A DNA stretch of 64,000 bases from Roseateles depolymerans (GTDB lineage: Bacteria > Pseudomonadota > Gammaproteobacteria > Burkholderiales > Burkholderiaceae_C): the NCBI GenBank assembly GCA_003241055.1, contig QFOD01000025.1, positions 13,962-77,961 of the forward strand. Reading direction: 5' to 3'. The translations under genes and the position numbers were made by a program. Shown here piece after piece: positions 15,134 through 23,010 of this stretch; the stretch's first letter is position 1; every line of letters starts with the position of its first letter. The notes below the pieces were generated by a model. It was not told where the DNA came from. It worked only from the letters and a program-made list of their open reading frames with translations, and did no database searches.

Positions 15134-16957
15134 TCAGCGATACGTGCTTTGAGAGCTGCGCTGGACGCTACCGAGCCAGGCTTCCATGGCCACGCAGGCG
15201 TGGATCTCGCCGATGTAGGCGTCGTGTGTCGATGTGCGGCCCGCCAGCGCCGACTCCATGCGCTGCTTGTCCACCAGGCCGCGACGTACCAACTGCCCAT
15301 CGAGCAGAATCGCTTTAACCAAGGGCAGGTTTCGCAGCAGGACCGTCGTCGCATGATCGTCCGTGCTGCCCTTGGAGCGTCGCATGGCGATTTCCGCCGG
15401 CACCTGATTCGCAAAGGCTTTGCGGGCCAGCGCGCGGCCTTGCCCTCCGCGTGTGAGCAGGTAGGTCGGCAGGGACAGGCACAACTCCAGCAGCGGCTGC
15501 GACATCAACGGCGTGACGCTGTCGAGCGGCCTTCGCGGGGTGTATGGATTCTGATGATCGAAGGGACAGATCAACGCCCGTAGGTGGTTGAGCTTGCCGA
15601 TGGGCAGGTCACCCGCGGCCATCAAATTGGGATTCACGAAGCGACTGGCCATGTGCATTGCGGCATCGCACGTGTCCCGCGTCACCAGCGCGGCGAACTG
15701 GCCCGTGCCGTCGATCGGATCATGTCGCGCGAACCTGTTCCGGAACGCCAGGTGCAGGGCTCGCCAGAAGGACACTCGCCCCAGCCGGGCTGCGTCGAGG
15801 GTCGCCGCCGGGAATCCGCGGTCCAGGCCACGCAGCTGCAGGTAGTCGGCTGCAGACCAGGTGTTGCGCACTTCCTGAAAGAGCTGGTCGCCACCGGCGC
15901 CGGTGAACAGAGCGGACGCGCCATGGGCCTGGGCCTCCTGCAGATCCATGGGATCCGATCCCATGCGACCGAGATAGCTGCTCGGGATCGGGGTGCGCGC
16001 GGGATGCAGAACCTCCTCCAGGCAGAAGTTGCCGTTGCGCTGGCGTTCGATGAGAAGGCAGCCTTCGCGCGATGCCGCCAGGCGGGCGTAGCTGCGTTCG
16101 TCGCAGTCCGCGCCGTCCGAGAAGTAGTTCAGGCAGACAACGCCCGTGGCCGGCCTTGGCCTATGCAGCGCTCCGAGTACGACGGCCGAATCGAAGCCCC
16201 CGGACAGTCTCAGCACGATCTTGTCGTAGCAAGACGCCCACGCGCGCACGCAATTCAGCGTGGTGTCGCGCAGACGCTCGACCGCTTCATCGGGCTCCAG
16301 ATCGGCAGGGCGGCGCGCGACATCTGCGGCACTCCACAGCGCTTGCGATTGGCTCGTTCCAGGGGTGAGCGTCGTCAGCTCGCCCGGCAGGACCTGACTG
16401 ACACCCTGCAGTGCGGTTTCATGCGCGGTGAGCTGTCGCATCGCCAGCATCGCGACGACGCCATCCCAGCTCACCGCGGGCGACGGCAGCCGGAGCAGCT
16501 CAAGCACGTCCTCCAACCAGGTAAAGGCGATCGACACACCCTCGGCCTCCATTCGATAGCAGGGGAGGGCGCCCGTAGGATCCCGGAGCACACGGCACAT
16601 GCCGGTCCAGGACGGCAGGACTGCAACCCAGTGTCCCCAGAACCGCTGGATGAGCGCCACGCCATCCGATTCCGTGATCGCTTGGCCCTCACCATCGGTG
16701 AGCTTGACGTCGCACGTGTCCACGTCCGAGCCGGTGGATCTGCGAAAGAGGCGCCCGAGTACGACACCCTGGCCGGAGGGCAGGCCGTAGATGCCATGGG
16801 TCCCGGGTCGCATTCCGGCCGCGTAGACCCGTTGACCGGATGTCGCGAACACCGAGCTCCACGCCGGCTGTGCGTTCAGGAGGTCCTGAAACCGGCGGGC
16901 TGCCGCGACCTGCGCGTCGTTGCCCGAGTTCCAGCTGAGACAGATGTAGCTGAACAT
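15134..16957 (-). CDS. Lasso peptide cyclase (C protein, asparagine synthetase-like)
   Basis: A 607-residue asparagine-synthetase homologue. The N-terminal glutaminase-like domain starts MFSYICLSW and lacks the catalytic Cys at position 2, as usual for lasso cyclases. The synthetase domain has the pyrophosphate-binding loop RLSGGFDSAVV (Ser252 to Ser257). It adenylates the side-chain carboxylate of the ring acid in the core and drives macrolactam formation with the N-terminal glycine. It lies six bases after the B gene and abuts the D gene, so the operon is tightly coupled. Confidence 0.92.
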   Translation of the reverse strand: MFSYICLSWNSGNDAQVAAARRFQDLLNAQPAWSSVFATSGQRVYAAGMRPGTHGIYGLPSGQGVVLGRLFRRSTGSDVDTCDVKLTDGEGQAITESDGVALIQRFWGHWVAVLPSWTGMCRVLRDPTGALPCYRMEAEGVSIAFTWLEDVLELLRLPSPAVSWDGVVAMLAMRQLTAHETALQGVSQVLPGELTTLTPGTSQSQALWSAADVARRPADLEPDEAVERLRDTTLNCVRAWASCYDKIVLRLSGGFDSAVVLGALHRPRPATGVVCLNYFSDGADCDERSYARLAASREGCLLIERQRNGNFCLEEVLHPARTPIPSSYLGRMGSDPMDLQEAQAHGASALFTGAGGDQLFQEVRNTWSAADYLQLRGLDRGFPAATLDAARLGRVSFWRALHLAFRNRFARHDPIDGTGQFAALVTRDTCDAAMHMASRFVNPNLMAAGDLPIGKLNHLRALICPFDHQNPYTPRRPLDSVTPLMSQPLLELCLSLPTYLLTRGGQGRALARKAFANQVPAEIAMRRSKGSTDDHATTVLLRNLPLVKAILLDGQLVRRGLVDKQRMESALAGRTSTHDAYIGEIHACVAMEAWLGSVQRSSQSTYR

Positions 16958-16963
16958 GGCGAT

Positions 16964-17692
16964 TCAGACCACGAGGATTGGGGTGTACGCCCGGACGTTC
17001 TCGTGGAGATCGTTGAGCACCAGGTGCTGGGCCTGCACCCAAGAGTGCGCTGCGAAGGGGCGGGTGCGAACGCCAATCACCCAGCGTGGATAGAGGCGTT
17101 CCGTCGCGAGGAAATGCAGCAGCGTCAGCGAGTCATGCAGGCATTGGTCCTGGGAGCTGATCGCAAATGGGCGCATCCTCAGGTACCAGCTGCTCGCGCA
17201 CCTGAGGGCCTCCGTTGGCTCGTCGCCCATCGACTCGCGGCCATGCCGCATGCTGCGGAGTGCTTCAGCGATTCCGGCCAGGCTGCGTCGCTTCAACCAG
17301 CGCGAAGCGACGAAGGTGGCGCAGCAGATGGCCGTCATCCGACGCCATTGAACGCCTCGCCATTGCTGGAGGTCCGACGTGGCAAGGGTCTCCAGTGCGT
17401 CTTCCAGCGGATCGGGTTGCCGCGGCGTGGGGGGCGTCTTCACCAGCAGGCCAGCCTCCTGCAGCTTGCTCAACCATGATTCGACGGCTGAGCTGGCTGC
17501 AGCTTCGCCGGCTTGCAGGTCGGCTGTCGGCCAGTCGGCGACCCAATGTGCCGCGGCCGAGGCCTGCGGTCCTGCGACGCCGAGGTACCGGTCGTGATGA
17601 AGATCAAGGAGGATCACCTGGCCGTCGACATGGCACGCACGCACGTGATCGGCAAGGCGATATGGCGGTTGGGGCGCTGCTGTCCGGGCCAT
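16964..17692 (-). CDS. Lasso peptide B protein (RRE plus leader protease)
   Basis: A 242-residue fused B protein. The N-terminal PqqD-like recognition element (residues about 8-85: PPYRLADHVRACHVDGQVI, LLDLHHDRYLGVAGP) binds the leader. The C-terminal transglutaminase-like protease carries a triad visible as Cys184 (SSQDQCLHD), His216 (FAAHSWV) and Asp228 (LVLNDLH). It removes the leader so that the free Gly1 amine can be cyclised. It is followed directly by the cyclase gene. Proteobacterial systems of the capistruin type have this single-chain form and A-B-C-D order. Confidence 0.92.
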   Translation of the reverse strand: MARTAAPQPPYRLADHVRACHVDGQVILLDLHHDRYLGVAGPQASAAAHWVADWPTADLQAGEAAASSAVESWLSKLQEAGLLVKTPPTPRQPDPLEDALETLATSDLQQWRGVQWRRMTAICCATFVASRWLKRRSLAGIAEALRSMRHGRESMGDEPTEALRCASSWYLRMRPFAISSQDQCLHDSLTLLHFLATERLYPRWVIGVRTRPFAAHSWVQAQHLVLNDLHENVRAYTPILVV

Positions 17693-17705
17693 GGTGATCC
17701 TCTCG

Positions 17706-17729
17706 GCGTGCCGCCGGCTAGGCGCACGC
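17706..17729 (-). promoter_or_regulatory. RNA hairpin between precursor and B genes
   Basis: On the minus strand, GCGTGCGCC pairs with GGCGGCACGC (one-base bulge) around a five-base loop, in the 56-base gap between the precursor stop and the B start. There is no T-run after it. It could protect the short precursor transcript or attenuate read-through, giving excess precursor over enzymes. Confidence 0.5.
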
Positions 17730-17748
17730 TCCGCTCATGCGTCTGGGG

Positions 17749-17871
17749 TCAGACAGCCTGGCGGTAGAAGGCCGACCCCTCGTCTTCCAGGCGGGGGCCC
17801 TTGATGTCGCCCTTGGTTTCTTCCTTCGCGTCGCCCAGGTCGACGATCTCCAGTTGCAGTTCTTCGTTCAT
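17749..17871 (-). CDS. Lasso peptide precursor (A protein)
   Basis: A 40-residue peptide from the ATG at 17871, preceded by GGAGAT. The leader is MNEELQLEIVDLGDAKEETK, with the conserved Thr at the penultimate position. The predicted core is GDIKGPRLEDEGSAFYRQAV. Cleavage after Lys20 gives Gly1. Glu9 is the only acidic residue at positions 7-9, so a nine-residue Gly1-Glu9 ring and an 11-residue loop/tail are predicted. Large residues Phe15, Tyr16 and Arg17 are candidate steric plugs. A hand-computed monoisotopic mass for the cyclised core is about 2189.09 Da. It is the first gene of the A-B-C-D operon. Confidence 0.88.
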   Translation of the reverse strand: MNEELQLEIVDLGDAKEETKGDIKGPRLEDEGSAFYRQAV

Positions 17872-18176
17872 GACGATCTCCTTCAGTTGAGTTGAGAACA
17901 CGAATGCCGTTGGTTTGCACCTCGGGCGAGCCAAAGATAGAGACGTCGATTTCCTGCTCAAAGCACTTTTTGGGGCGCCTGTCTTGCGTTCGGTGGGCTG
18001 CCTTCGAGCGAGCGCCGCGCCGGTGCTGACGATCCGGTTGATCAGCGGCCGCGCTTCACGTTCGGAAGCAGGTGCTGTCTGTTCGGAATGGCAATTAGCT
18101 TTTTTGGCCGGCCGAGCGAAATCACAGCGACGCAAAACTAGGGGGGAAATTTTCAGACCCCACTCGTCATTGAGTC
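17872..18176. other. Divergent intergenic region between lasso precursor and RAYT-like gene
   Basis: This 305-base stretch has no supportable gene. It contains the leader of the precursor mRNA, the candidate promoter above, and a near-palindromic GGGG...CCCC block around 18141-18162 just upstream of the RAYT-like start. A longer frame reading into the precursor from 18135 is not credible because it lacks a ribosome binding site and the short start has a good one. Confidence 0.4.
17934..17961 (-). promoter_or_regulatory. Candidate sigma-70 promoter for the lasso biosynthetic operon
   Basis: On the minus strand, TTGAGC (17956-17961) and TATCTT (17934-17939) are separated by 16 bases and lie about 63 bases upstream of the precursor ATG. 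This is a reasonable but not perfect -35/-10 pair. An ECF-type site recognised by FecI was not identified. Confidence 0.35.
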
Positions 18177-19181
18177 ATGGATCATTCCATCTTCAACGGC
18201 GAGCGGGGTCGGGTCTGGCATGTCAGTTGGCAGCTGACGTTGGGCCGGGACCTGCTGCGATGGCCTTCGCTGGCCGATCGAATCGTGGGTCGCCTCATTT
18301 CGGCAAACAACGGCGAGGGCCGCGCGCTGCTGTTCTACCTGGTTCTGCCAAGAGAGATCCATGTGATCTCCAGGATGCGTCCCGGTGATCCGCCGTCATC
18401 GCTCGCTGCCGGCGTGGCCAACGTGATCGGCAAGTGGGTTCGTCAGGCGGACGGTCTGCTGGGGCCGGTGTTCGTCGCGCCTTTCCGCTCGGAAGCGATT
18501 GGCGATCTCGAATCCCTCTGCCGGGACTTTCGTATGCTGGCGTGGAGGCCTGTGTCGACCGGGCTCCGCGATGGGCCGACGAACTATGCATTCAGCGCGT
18601 TGAGGATTCTTCTTGGATTGAACCTGCCGGGTGGATTTCGGGCCGGGCCGCTGTTTGAAATGCTCGGGAGCAAGGTCCCGCAAGACCGGGCCCTGATCCG
18701 ACGCGTGATGGCGGAGCCGCCGACGGCGCTTGATGTGCTGCAGTGGGAGTTGGCCAAGGATCTGGTGCCTGCGAGGGGCACGCTCGGCCCCGGCGGCATG
18801 ATGACCAGGCATGTGCAAGGATCTGCAGCAGCTCTGGTCGCCGCCAGCAAAGACAAGAGCATCGACGGCGCGCTCAGAATCCTGGTGCGCTGGGTGGAGG
18901 TCAAGCTGGGACTGCAGGGCGGCCACGGCTTGTCGTCCAACGGTGGTCCGGAGGGGGCGCGCGGCAGGGCCTTGGTTGGGGGGCTCGCTCTGAAGCTGGG
19001 CCTGTGTTCCGCTTCTTCAGTCGCCCGGCACTTCGGTCGGGCGAAGGCGACGCTCAGCGAACAGATGGCCGCCAGCGGCGCGCGCAAGGCCGATCAGGCG
19101 ATCCTTGCCATTCCCATGGAACAGATCGTCCGTGAAGCCATCGCGATAGCGATGCATGCCAAGGAAACCGGAGGGGCGTAG
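18177..19181 (+). CDS. RAYT (REP-associated tyrosine transposase)-derived protein with C-terminal HTH
   Basis: A 334-residue protein whose first 150 residues track the RAYT/Y1-transposase fold: VWHVSWQLTLGRDLL, LFYLVLPREIHVISRM where the family has MPNHVHLL, GPVFVAPFRSEAIGDLESLC where it has LWEGRFKS, and LAWRPVSTGLRDGPTNYAFS where it has ELNPVRAGLV...YPWSS. The HUH motif is degraded (one of two His replaced by Glu), and no catalytic Tyr is evident at the usual helix. The C-terminal part ends in a likely HTH (LCSASSVARHFGRAKATLSEQ). It is probably a nucleic-acid-binding relic rather than an active transposase. It is divergent from the lasso precursor, and a role in its control is speculation. 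Confidence 0.6.
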   Translation: MDHSIFNGERGRVWHVSWQLTLGRDLLRWPSLADRIVGRLISANNGEGRALLFYLVLPREIHVISRMRPGDPPSSLAAGVANVIGKWVRQADGLLGPVFVAPFRSEAIGDLESLCRDFRMLAWRPVSTGLRDGPTNYAFSALRILLGLNLPGGFRAGPLFEMLGSKVPQDRALIRRVMAEPPTALDVLQWELAKDLVPARGTLGPGGMMTRHVQGSAAALVAASKDKSIDGALRILVRWVEVKLGLQGGHGLSSNGGPEGARGRALVGGLALKLGLCSASSVARHFGRAKATLSEQMAASGARKADQAILAIPMEQIVREAIAIAMHAKETGGA

Positions 19182-19336
19182 GCTCGAGAATATGTGGCGT
19201 TGCTAACTGGCGATTCGGCCGGCATCTGGTGGTGTATGGATTACGGTGCTGTCCAGGGACTTGTCGCTGCGCGGATGGTTGCGATGCGCTCGGGCTCGAG
19301 TGAGGATTTGAGCTGAAGTCGTCGCGGGAGACGGGT

Positions 19337-20845
19337 ATGTCTAAGAGCCAAACGAAGAAGATCGATACCGGATCACTTTTTGTGATCCTTCCCAACGAGA
19401 ACCTTTGGAACGTGGACAAGCCCGGCACGAGCCAGCGGTTCATGAGGGCTGCCAGCCGGCATTTCAACGAGCAGTCGGGCGCGGTGTCGCTCGCGAAGGT
19501 GCATCCTGGGCTCAACGTCAGGCTCCTCGACGAGGTGGCTCCGGCCGAGACAGCGCTGGTCGTGATGGCCGATGACGAGCGCGTGAAGCTTCAGGCTGCC
19601 GAGCCTGGCCTGCGTCTCGCGCCCGTGGTCAAACTTGAGCCGTTATGGCTGCAGCGCTTCCGGCTTGCAACGATGGCTGGCGTTTCGGCGTCGGGCGCCA
19701 GGCTGACGTTGGAGGTTGTCGTGGTGGATGCGTTGAGCGGCAAACCTCTGGAAGGCGTCGATGTCGTCGGTCTGAGCGACCGGGTCAACCGGATCGGTGC
19801 TACCGGCCAGACTGGCGCCAAGGGCGTGGCGAAGTTGGTGTTCCCCTTGGCAACGCGCGAGTTGGAGTCGATCGAGGCTTTCGTGCCGTCGGGATATTGG
19901 CCGGCCTACCTGACGAAGTTCGATCTTTCCGCAGGCAAGGTCACGCTCGCATGCGCGCCCATCGACCTGTCGAGGCAGGACTTGAGAGGCGTCCTGGGCC
20001 AGGAAGGACAGGATGACGACGGTGCGGGCGTGAAGGTCGCGGTCGTGGACACCGGGGTCACCCGCCACAAGGATCTGCTGGTCGCGCGCGGCGTCAACGT
20101 GGTCAAGGGCGAAACATCGTTCGCGGACCAGATCGGGCACGGCACGCATGTCGCCGGGATCATCGCGGGACGAGGCAAGCCGGGGCAGGGTGTTCGCGGC
20201 ATTGCGCCTGGCGTCGACCTGCACGTCTACCGCGTGTTCGGAAAAGATCAACAGCTCGCCCTGTCTTTCAACATTGCCAAGGGCATCCGCCAAGCCGTTG
20301 ACGATGGCTGCGATCTCATCAACCTCTCGCTGGGCGGTACTGACGACATGCCCGAGGTGCTCCGGGAGATCAACCGGGCGCGGGCGATGGGCGTGGTGTG
20401 CATCGCCGCCGCCGGCAACGAGTACCGCAGTGGGGTGAGCTATCCGGCTCGATACAGCCCGGTGTTGGCTGTCAGCGCGTACGGTCGCAAGGGAACCTGG
20501 CCGAGCAAGGCGGCGCAGGACCTGGAGGTCGCCAAACCCTACGGGACTGACATGAAGAACTTCATTGCGGCCTTCAGCAACGTCGGCAGCGAGGTCAAGC
20601 TGACGGGGCCAGGTGTGGGTGTGGTCTCGACCTATCCCAGGGGCTACGCGGTCATGGACGGCACTTCGATGGCCGCCCCGGCGATGACGGGTGCGCTGGC
20701 TCGACAGCTGGGCAGGGATGCCAAGATCCTCTCCAAGATGCCGCGCGATCAGGCGCGGTCGGACGCCATCGTCAAGCTCGCGCTGCAGCAGGCCACGAAG
20801 TTGGGCTTCGGTGCGACGTTTGAAGGCGCCGGGGTTTTGCTGTAG
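19337..20845 (+). CDS. Subtilisin-family (S8) serine protease without signal peptide
   Basis: A 502-residue protein with a complete subtilase triad: Asp238 (VAVVDTGVT), His268 (GHGTHVAG) and Ser444 (DGTSMAAPA), plus the oxyanion Asn361 (AAAGNEY). The first 215 residues are not a normal I9 prodomain. They include a segment like a carboxypeptidase-regulatory beta domain (LEVVVVDALSGKPLEGVDVV, GQTGAKGVAKLVFP). No signal peptide is visible, so the protein may act inside the cell. The downstream 79-residue gene looks like a detached inhibitor. It lies in the island between the RAYT-like gene and the integrase. The substrate is unknown; a role in lasso processing or defence is only a possibility. 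Confidence 0.88.
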   Translation: MSKSQTKKIDTGSLFVILPNENLWNVDKPGTSQRFMRAASRHFNEQSGAVSLAKVHPGLNVRLLDEVAPAETALVVMADDERVKLQAAEPGLRLAPVVKLEPLWLQRFRLATMAGVSASGARLTLEVVVVDALSGKPLEGVDVVGLSDRVNRIGATGQTGAKGVAKLVFPLATRELESIEAFVPSGYWPAYLTKFDLSAGKVTLACAPIDLSRQDLRGVLGQEGQDDDGAGVKVAVVDTGVTRHKDLLVARGVNVVKGETSFADQIGHGTHVAGIIAGRGKPGQGVRGIAPGVDLHVYRVFGKDQQLALSFNIAKGIRQAVDDGCDLINLSLGGTDDMPEVLREINRARAMGVVCIAAAGNEYRSGVSYPARYSPVLAVSAYGRKGTWPSKAAQDLEVAKPYGTDMKNFIAAFSNVGSEVKLTGPGVGVVSTYPRGYAVMDGTSMAAPAMTGALARQLGRDAKILSKMPRDQARSDAIVKLALQQATKLGFGATFEGAGVLL

Positions 20846-20857
20846 TATCTTTACAAC

Positions 20858-21097
20858 ATGAGCCGGTTCGTCGTCCTCTATCAAGGCACTCGCGATCCTT
20901 CGAGCCAGGAGGAGCGCTCGCTCGTGTCCGCGCTGAAGCGGGTCAGGGTGCTTGAGCGCATGCCCGGCACCGTGTTGGTCGAAGGCGATGAGGCAGACGT
21001 TGCTTCGGCGGTGGGGCAAGTCCCCAACTGGACGTTCTCGCGTGAGCGCAGCGCGTCTGCTTCGCCCCCTCACCGGCACGTCAAGGCTGCGGCCTGA
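20858..21097 (+). CDS. Small I9-like protease inhibitor/prodomain acting in trans
   Basis: A 79-residue protein starting 12 bases after the subtilase stop. The sequence MSRFVVLYQGTRDPSSQEER, then RVRVLERMPGTVLVEGDEAD and VGQVPNWTFSRE follows the inhibitor I9 pattern: a beta strand, a helix, a G-x-hydrophobic strand, a helix and a final W/V-x-x-ER strand. In ordinary subtilases this domain is the N-terminal propeptide; here it is a separate gene. It would act as chaperone or inhibitor of the adjacent protease. The 3' end overlaps the convergent integrase gene by 17 bases. No strong ribosome binding site is seen, so coupling is likely. Confidence 0.65.
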   Translation: MSRFVVLYQGTRDPSSQEERSLVSALKRVRVLERMPGTVLVEGDEADVASAVGQVPNWTFSRERSASASPPHRHVKAAA

Positions 21098-22808
21098 TTT
21101 CCACTGCAGCGGACGGCGTAGCTTGGCGCGTCGTTGGCTCTTGGCTGACCGTCCTTTGGGTTGAGGCGGCTGCAGGTCGGCGAGGGCGAACTTTGCCACC
21201 AGACTGAAGCATCGACTGGACGTGCTCGCCAAGCTTCTTCCACGCGGCGCGCTTCTCGTCCGCGAAGTCGTAAAGCAGGTAGTGGCGTCTGACCGCTGGG
21301 CCGCCGAGAACGTGGTTCTGGCATCGATCGATCAAGTCGTTGGGGATGCCGAGACGCTGCATCGTGGTCGAGCTGGTGCGTCGCATGTCGTGAGGTGTCC
21401 ACTCGCCGTTGTCGCCGCCGGCGAGCACGAGGCTGTTGTCCTGCACGCGGTTCTTGGGCTTGGCAGTCAGCTTTTTGAACATGAGCTGCCGGTCGCCGAC
21501 CTGCATCGTGACGGACTGGTCGTAGATCGGGGCGTCGTCCTTGTCGGGGGAGGGGAAGACCCATCGCGACTCACCGGCCATCTCGAACAGGTTCTTGAAG
21601 TGACTGATCGCCTGCGGGCTCAGAAACACCATGAAGTCGCGCCGCTTGCCGCGCGTGGCCTTGCTGTTCTCCTTCGGGATGAACCACTCGCCGCTTTCCA
21701 GGTCGATGTGCTTCTTCTCGGCCAGGAGGAGCTCGCCGATACGGCAGGTGGTCAGCAGGCAGAGCCAGACGGCGCACTGGTACTTCTTCGCGAGCCCGCG
21801 CTGGGCGCGCACGAGATCCACCCACGGATTCCAGTCGGGATCAGGCAGCGGCGCTCGCTCGACGGGCATGCCCTCGGCGTGACGTTGCCAGAAGCCGCGC
21901 GGCGGCGTCGGAATGTTCCGCCGACCGCAGGCCTTTGACAGGCCGCTGTCGCTGATGCCGAGCTTCTGGGCAAGTCGCATGATCGGCTCGCTCCAGACCA
22001 GGTCGTAGAGGTCCTTGCGGCTCATGGCCGAGGCTTCGCTGTCCATCGCAGCGAAGATGTCCCGCAGCTCGATCAGCTCGGCAGGCGACAGCACTCGCTC
22101 CCGCGCATAGTCGATGTCATAGCCCGCGTCCACGACGCTCTTGATGTCCACGAGATCGATCGGGTTGCCTTCGGCCAGGAGCCGGCGCCAGGGCTGGCGT
22201 TTTTCGGCCCAGTGGTACATCTGCGCGAGATCGTTCCGAACCGCTACGGCCAGCCGATTCGCGCCGCGTGCCACGATGACTCTCAGCAGCGCGCGGATGT
22301 CGTGCTCGGTGGTCTCGCTGACGAGCTTGGTGCCGATGTACGGCCGCACGTTCTTGTTCAGCTGCAGTCGCAGGCCGTAGTTGCCGTCGCTGCGCTTCAC
22401 GCCATCCAGGAGCCAGGCGTCGATCAGATCGTTGTTTGTCTTCGCGTCGGCCTGTCGCAGGGCTTCGGCCGCGAGCGCAACCTTCACTTCTTGCTGGGCG
22501 GCGATGCGCTTGGCGCGGCGCTGGTCGGCCGGATCGATGCCGTCGCGCAGCAGCAACCTGGCCTCGTCCCTCGTGCGCCGGATCTCCGCGAGATCGGTCT
22601 CGGGCCAGAACCCGCAGTCAATGCGTTTGACCTTGCCCGCCGACTTGTAGGCATAGCGCCAGCGGATGACCAGGGTGCCACGGGCGCCGACGCGGATCTC
22701 GCCGGTCAACCCATCGCCGTCGCTGACGTGGTCGCCGGCCCACGCGGGCGGCAAATTTCGCAGCTCCGTTACACTCCAACGTGACCCTTTCGGATGACGC
22801 GTCGCCAT
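21081..22808 (-). CDS. int: Tyrosine-type site-specific integrase with an inserted HTH-like domain
   Basis: A 575-residue integrase. The N-terminal DUF4102-like arm-binding domain (TGEIRVGARGTLVIRWRYAY, CGFWPETDLAEIRRTRDEAR) and a SAM-like core-binding domain precede the catalytic domain with Arg356 (TTCRIGELL), His473-x-x-Arg476 (TPHDMRRT), His499 and probable nucleophile Tyr510 (VRRHYLLYDF). Between the last two domains, at residues about 262-325, lies an unusual insert: RKDLYDLVWSEPIMRLAQKL, GISDSGLSKACGRRNIPTPP, RGFWQRHAEG. It matches a small HTH-like module normally found in separate proteins. A GAGGT site precedes the ATG. The gene lies next to the tRNA-Pro remnant and is the island's integrase. 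Confidence 0.93.
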   Translation of the reverse strand: MATRHPKGSRWSVTELRNLPPAWAGDHVSDGDGLTGEIRVGARGTLVIRWRYAYKSAGKVKRIDCGFWPETDLAEIRRTRDEARLLLRDGIDPADQRRAKRIAAQQEVKVALAAEALRQADAKTNNDLIDAWLLDGVKRSDGNYGLRLQLNKNVRPYIGTKLVSETTEHDIRALLRVIVARGANRLAVAVRNDLAQMYHWAEKRQPWRRLLAEGNPIDLVDIKSVVDAGYDIDYARERVLSPAELIELRDIFAAMDSEASAMSRKDLYDLVWSEPIMRLAQKLGISDSGLSKACGRRNIPTPPRGFWQRHAEGMPVERAPLPDPDWNPWVDLVRAQRGLAKKYQCAVWLCLLTTCRIGELLLAEKKHIDLESGEWFIPKENSKATRGKRRDFMVFLSPQAISHFKNLFEMAGESRWVFPSPDKDDAPIYDQSVTMQVGDRQLMFKKLTAKPKNRVQDNSLVLAGGDNGEWTPHDMRRTSSTTMQRLGIPNDLIDRCQNHVLGGPAVRRHYLLYDFADEKRAAWKKLGEHVQSMLQSGGKVRPRRPAAASTQRTVSQEPTTRQATPSAAVEIRPQP

Positions 22809-23010
22809 TTTTTGCTACCTCAGACCTCCAGGTAGGAAGTTCGAATCCTAGCGAATTTGGGGACAACCGTGGGGACAACCAGAGGCCGGGCTGTAGCGGG
22901 TTGAGGTTGGATGGTGTGGGACGCTGGTTCTCGTAAGTCATTGATTTATCAGAGAAATTGAGAATCCAGGGAAATCCCGCAAAATCCCGTAAAATTTGGT
23001 TCTGCTCTAA
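22809..23010. other. Attachment-site region of the island (non-coding)
   Basis: About 200 bases between the integrase start and the tRNA remnant hold short repeats typical of recombinase arm sites. They include a direct repeat GGGGACAACC at 22859-22868 and 22871-22880, and tandem AAATCCCGC/AAAATCCCGT at 22972-22990. An inverted pair CTACCT/AGGTAG lies around 22816-22838. No gene is supported here. Binding by integrase or excisionase is inferred. Confidence 0.5.

Noticed and set aside
15584..17479. Plus-strand frame of 631 codons opposite the lasso B and C genes
   Set aside because: The opposite strand encodes two proteins with catalytic motifs; this frame shows none.
17749..17799. Alternative lasso core starting at the later Gly (GPRLEDEGSAFYRQAV)
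   Set aside because: It would place Ile at the -2 position instead of the conserved Thr. The earlier Gly fits the Thr rule and gives a Glu at position 9.
17749..18135. Longer version of the lasso precursor (128 codons)
   Set aside because: The ATG at 17871 has a ribosome binding site and gives a normal 40-residue precursor; the extension is Arg/Ala-rich with no leader features.
22859..22990. CRISPR-like array
   Set aside because: Only two-copy short repeats of 9-10 bases with almost no spacer; no cas genes. They fit recombinase arm sites better.
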